From Smittia aterrima (Eukaryota > Arthropoda > Insecta > Diptera > Chironomidae), in assembly GCA_033063855.1 (NCBI GenBank), contig CP093829.1:22909537-22973536 (forward strand): a DNA stretch of 64,000 bases, written 5' to 3'. Shown in pieces: positions 59,101-64,000 of this stretch. Both the position numbers and the translations under genes were made by a program. Below the pieces are notes generated by a model. The model searched no databases. It was not told where the DNA came from and saw nothing but the letters and a program-made list of their open reading frames with translations. Position 1 is the first letter of the stretch. The number at the start of each line of letters is the position of its first letter.

Positions 59101-62100
59101 TCCATATTGTCGGGGTTTTTTTTTTGTGGATTAAAAAGCTCGTGATAAACTAGTTTCGGTGTGGGAACTGACTTTACATAGCAACAGAGAAGCTTTGCAT
59201 TTTTTAAAAATAAGAATCCTTGAAAATAACCCGGACATCTTCAGGGCAAGAAAGCTGCTCCACCGTCTCCAAAAAAACCAGTTAAAAAAAGTTCATTTCT
59301 GAAATGTAGCTGCTTGCTCGATCATTAAAGAATACACCAACAGCAAATGATTTAAATGTTGTAAAGCAAAGCGAAGGACAACAAACATTGGCGCGGACTG
59401 ATGAGCTACTCGGACGTGAATTCTTTTCGTAATTCATCTTGATGATGAGAACAAATATGAAAAAATTCCTTTGCGTAATCGGAGATCGATTTGTTTGTGC
59501 ATTAGTCGATTGATTCACGGCAATATTTGATGTGCGAGGTGTGAATATTTCCGGGGACTCGCGTTGATTTCATTTGATTTGATATGAATGCGTGAGGATT
59601 GTGCGAAAGTTTCTAAGAATTGATTTAGTGCTTCGATCAAGTCCATGGCGAATGACAAAGTCTTTAGATTTCAATGTTAGTCGAACGCAAGGTTGAGAGT
59701 CTGATCATGGCGAATTCATAAAAAAAAAGATTTCTCCGTGACTCACAAGACTTGGCCGCGTGCATTCATGAGACGAAACACGTGAATATTGACACTGTAA
59801 CTCATTGACTCGATGGACATGAAACAGAAAGTTTCATTCAGAATCTCAAGTGGTTTTCAAAGCTATTTTCGTTGTTGCTTCATTTGGCTTCGAGAAACTG
59901 ACTTTCATGGCTCAATTTGAAATCGTCGCTAATCAAATGAACTCCCCAACTAATTCTCATCTAACGACGAACTATCCTTGACTCAGATTTCTTTCGCGTG
60001 TAGCTATTTTTGCGATCAATTTTGTTTGTTTGACCGCGAAATTGAAATAAGAAGAAAAACCACCGGCAACTCTGCATAATTCCAATCAAAAAACCCCCGC
60101 AAACATGCTCGCCCCCGGAAGACTGCAATTTTGTTGCTTTGCTAGATGAATTTGTCAATGAAACTGTCAATGACGTCGCTTGTTCTGTTTACCATCATTT
60201 TACGAGGAATTGTGTGTAAACAAATAGAGCAAGCGTAATTTCTTGAAACTGAAAACCTTGTGCGATGTACGTCATGTGTTGCTTTCCTTTTCGTTAGAAT
60301 ACAAAAGCTTATGCCTCGCAGTTTGTCAACATTCTTCTTCCTTCCTTCGTTAAAATGTGACATTCCCATCGAAGACTTCCTCAAATTTTTTTTTGTTGTC
60401 GTTCAGTGCTTAGATAAGTAGCTAGTTCTTGAAGCAAGCTTCATAACCAACCAAAATAACAAAGCTCGTGTTGAAAACAAAAATAAGTAGCGCCACTCAA
60501 GGACAAACCACATTTAACTTCATGAATGAAACTCGCGAACCGAAAAATGATTGAGAGACGTGCATCAAAACATTTCTTTCACGCCTCGGAGGTTTTCACG
60601 TGAGCCATCGAATTAGGAAGTAGTGACGGCTCGCTTCCACGTTCATTAATCCATTCGCATGTTTAAGGCAACGAAAAGTCTTCATTAGTGTGACTGACTG
60701 TTATGTCATTACACATCAAAGCACCGCAAAGTAAAACGCATTGTCTTACGTCGTCATGCTTGTCTGTGAAGAAGAAGCGCGCGGCAGACTTCAGATTCAA
60801 TCTTGAAATTCTCCTTTTTTTTACTTGCGAATGTACGCGAATAAAACAGCCTTAATCGAATGTTAATCATCGGACGTACAATGAAAATGTCAGGCGGCAA
60901 TAAAGATATCCGCAGCGATAAACAGTCGAGGCAAGAAACCGATGACTTTCTAAAATTATGAAAAAAAAACTCATTCACGCCGCGCAAAGTTTTCATTGTT
61001 GATGTAAAATTTCTTTGGAACAACATCATCGAGACTTGAAGGTGTAGCCGCGTCCAGATTTGGTAGGTCGGCATAACGAGATCGCATTGAAAAGAAAAGT
61101 TTTCACATCCTGTTGACGTGTGACGCGGCTTTTGTTGTCGTTGAATCGCTGTGCGATGTCGAACCGGGAGCGCATCGATGAGAATTTCTTTTCAACATCA
61201 AACAATAGAGTTTATGCTTTATTTTTAGACGCTGGAATGTTTATTTCCGCTGATCAATGGTTTAAATATAAACGATCGCAGTTTGTGAGAAGTTTTTAAA
61301 GTTTTTGTCTAGATGTTGACCTAACCGATAACCGCTGCTGGCATTGAAGGGAAAATCCCCATGGCTCTGCCACGTTTTAGAAACAATTCTTCTTCGCTGC
61401 TTGTCTATTTACCAACAACTTGTGAATTCGTGTTGCTTGTGACGACATCACGTGAATTAAGATAAACTTTGAAATGTCATATGATCGACATTCGACGATG
61501 ACATAAATAAAATCGTAAAATGATCGCGGAAACTCAGGTGTTTAACTCGCTTTTTTGGTGAAGCCCCAGCCATCAGTTTATCATTCTTAAGTAACGCGCA
61601 AATTAATTCTGATTGAAATGAGAATCTCGATCGTTTGGGGATTTTGGTTTATTTATGCAAGCATGGCGGTTTTTCCTAATTTTTCATCACGTAGTCCAAA
61701 TTCTTATGTTGCCGGACGAATCTTAAAGGTCAAACAAAATATCAGAGGAGAAATATCTTCAGCAATTACTTTTCCATGATTGAAATGAACGAATTACTGT
61801 TTACGCTACTCACTCGTTGCTCCCGGTAAACGATTTCTTCCACCATCTGACAAACGCGAGGCTGTTTATTTGTGAAAGTCATAAATTTTTGCACGCCAAA
61901 TCATCGACTACTTAAAAGCTTGAGCTTGCAATTTTATAATTTTTTTTTCAGCTACGCCGTTCCGGGCCAAATCACCGCTAACTGTTTGTTTATTTCAAAA
62001 CTAAACGGGAAAACCTTGCGGGAGTCATCGCTCAATGACATCAGAGAAGAGATTTTGAAATTTTCGCGAGAAAGCTTCATCTGATGTCATGAGATCAAGC

Positions 62101-62571
62101 TCGAATTCATCGAACAGTCAAACTAAATATTGAAGATTTCTGTTTACTCAAGCTATGATTTTGTAAACAATTTCTCTCCTTCTCGTTGCGAGAAATTTTC
62201 TTTCTCCATAAAACGAAATCAAAAAAAAAGTTTATCTCTAACTCACCCAAGATATATTTCGATCCGAGCTTTGTCAAGTTGCAGTACTGGTAATAAAAGT
62301 AGAGCACAGCGGAGCACCGAACGATTGTCATAAGGATAACATCAGCTGCAATGTATTGAGCTTCGAATCCATCGCAGGAATCTCTCCAGCCATGACACAA
62401 AGGTTTTACTGTTGGTCCGCTTGTCATCAGCGGATCGTTAGTTGTCTTGGAACTTCCTTTATCGACGCTGAACATGCAGGCAGTGAACGTTATCAACGCC
62501 ACGATGACCTCCCATGGATGCGACGCACAAAACTCGCCATGAGCACGAAACAGTCGTCCCGTCTTCACCAT
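56178..62571 (-). CDS. Hmgcr: HMG-CoA reductase
   Basis: ER membrane enzyme reducing HMG-CoA to mevalonate with two NADPH; in insects, which lack sterol synthesis, it feeds isoprenoids, prenylation and juvenile hormone. Exons: 62247-62571, 58667-58754, 56314-58602, 56178-56250; 925 codons (924 aa; fly about 916). The N-terminal membrane domain includes GSKYILG, FFFLLLIDLSKA and NIARGMEMLGPT as in vertebrate HMGCR. A charged linker follows, then the catalytic domain with ENVIGYVEIPVGYAGP, TTEGALVAST (catalytic Glu), DAMGMNMVSKGAENAL, the SDKKPAAINWIKGRGK lysine, GTVGGGT, and the C-terminal SHMKHN His. The last exon (SSVVVNPALS...) is found only by using the GTAAAC donor at 56313; read-through would stop at once. 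Intron 1 is 3.5 kb. Confidence 0.96.
58755..62246 (-). other. HMG-CoA reductase intron 1 (3.5 kb)
   Basis: Runs from the donor after KYIL-G to the acceptor before GLAVLFTVFSSF. No nested gene or RNA recognised. Confidence 0.6.
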
Positions 62572-64000
62572 GATTATGATTCTTCTGTTTAATCTATTGA
62601 AGAAGAAATAGAAAAGACAAGAATTAGTTTTTCACTCAAACACAATTTGATGATCATAAAAATCGTTAAGTTACATCACTCTTCACAATATCACAATCAA
62701 TAGCGAATGCCGAAAAAGAAAAATCTTTGTAAACTAAACAAGCACGAACTCACAGTCAACAAATCTTTCGACGACGGCGGCGGAAATGATTCAATTATTA
62801 TTAACTTTACAAGAGTTGAGCTCTGTTTCAACAATGAGCAGATATGCTTAGCAAAAATTTAAGATGTCTGATTCGCATGAGTCGGAATCGTCAACTGATC
62901 AATCGAGACAGCCTGAGGCCAGCGAAGCACCGAAAAAAGGCCATCATCTTCCTTGCCCAACTCGTTTCTAGCCAAAACATGTGAAACTAATTTGGTTGCG
63001 GGAGATGTTTAATTTATTGCCGTATCTTTGGCTTTGCAGTTGAGCAGAGCTCGCGCGTTCTAAGGCTCTTCATCACAAGATGCAAGGCACGAGGTTCGAT
63101 TTTAGCCCCTGTCGAATTAAATTTCTCCACGCAAAAAAATCGTGATCGAAGTGCAAAATCCAGTTTCATCAAGAATCACGCGACAGAATAAAGCAACTTA
63201 GAAACACGTGTCGCAGCTTGGTATTGATCTTCTAACCAAAAATCGAGATTCAACGATCGAATGGCCTCATAAATATTCACGAGATTTGAATTCAAGAACG
63301 AAAATCTTCCTCGTATCGTTGTTACCAGTTCTTCAACTCATCGAAATTTATAGTCGGTCGGTGGATTTTGTAAGAATCTTTTGCCTAAAAAGACTTTTTT
63401 ATGACTGAGAATATTAAATCCTGCTATTGGGACTCGTTCTGCTTTCGAATGGTTCGGTCGTCTGTTAGACAAAGTGTCGTCTAACTCCAAACTTCAGAAC
63501 ACAGCCCAAATCTTTCACGTTTTCGGTCGCGAGAGAACGAAGAACACAGAAGCATATTTGCATATATAATTGACATCAACGCTCCTCAGTCGGGATCATC
63601 AAATGTTAATGCAAAATCTCTCGATGTCCCAGGTGTTTGCCGTTGAGAATCTTCATTTATCTCAACTTTATTAGATACTTGATTGAAATCGATAGTAAAA
63701 GTGTATGGAGCAGCTCATTTTAAACTTTCATGGACAACGACACATCGTCAAATGTTCCATCAATTAGCATAATCAAACAAGAGATAAATTGAGCAAACAC
63801 AGCAATCGATCGCTTAAATGTCCACCATGGAGACGAGCATTCATTCACAACTCGCGTCCGTGCTCGCATGAGTGTTTAAATGATCACCTCAAGGTATTAA
63901 AAAGCGCTAAAACTTTAAGAGAATCGTATTGGTAAGCTCCACCGATTGTTGACATCCTTGAAAAGTTCCCCAAAATGGAGAATAAAAGTGTGAGAGAGAG
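62572..64000. other. Upstream region of HMG-CoA reductase
   Basis: A possible 3' splice site (AAACAG on the minus strand near 62590) just before the start codon suggests a non-coding 5' exon further right. A 35-codon plus-strand ORF at about 62871-62978 is not significant by length. Otherwise spacer to the window edge. Confidence 0.4.

Noticed and set aside
62871..62978. 35-codon plus-strand ORF beginning MSDSHESESSTDQ
   Set aside because: The length is not significant by chance and no suitable splice donor was found before its stop; kept only as a note because its composition is protein-like.

Overview
The window reads as nuclear DNA of an insect, most likely a dipteran outside Drosophila, with a compact AT-rich genome of the chironomid-midge kind. 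Reasons: many introns of only 50-60 bp with GT-AG ends, an apterous gene whose exon order and N-terminus match the fly gene, insect-type genes (Rsod, schlank-like ceramide synthase, HMG-CoA reductase of about 920 residues), and AT-rich spacer rich in TCGA and CGAA. Species assignment is inference. Gene models were built by reading splice sites and checking that exon lengths sum to whole codons.

Layout. 1-4.27 kb: spacer with tandem tRNA-like repeats. 4.27-23.49 kb (-): apterous, 8 coding exons, 527 aa, with a 10.5 kb intron between the two LIM domains. 24.89-26.35 kb (+): a ZnT/SLC30 zinc transporter. 26.42-30.11 kb (-): WDR35/IFT121, sharing a 196-bp promoter interval with a C15orf61-like DUF4528 gene (30.30-30.80 kb, +). 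31.01-31.71 kb (+): a secreted Rsod-type superoxide-dismutase-like protein lacking the zinc loop. 32.3-38.4 kb: a 3-kb head-to-tail duplication, each unit holding a ceramide synthase (-) and a short-chain dehydrogenase/reductase (+) that diverge from one intergenic region. 38.61-38.83 kb (+): a small secreted peptide. 38.87-40.53 kb (-): a helical protein resembling the EFR3/rolling blackout family. 42.06-54.96 kb (+): a ZC2HC1 zinc-finger gene with two alternative first exons 8 kb apart. 55.97-56.11 kb (-): a 47-codon small ORF. 56.18-62.57 kb (-): HMG-CoA reductase, followed by spacer to 64 kb.

The most system-like locus is the duplicated ceramide synthase/SDR pair. Both genes were copied together with their shared promoter. 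The copied SDRs are almost identical except in the stretch that forms the substrate lid in this family. One duplication endpoint lies inside a tRNA-like repeat. A pathway link (an SDR reduction coupled to sphingoid-base acylation) is speculation. Other highlights are an RFX X-box-like site upstream of WDR35, a family of tRNA-like Pol III-type repeats, and a probable copper-only SOD-like protein.
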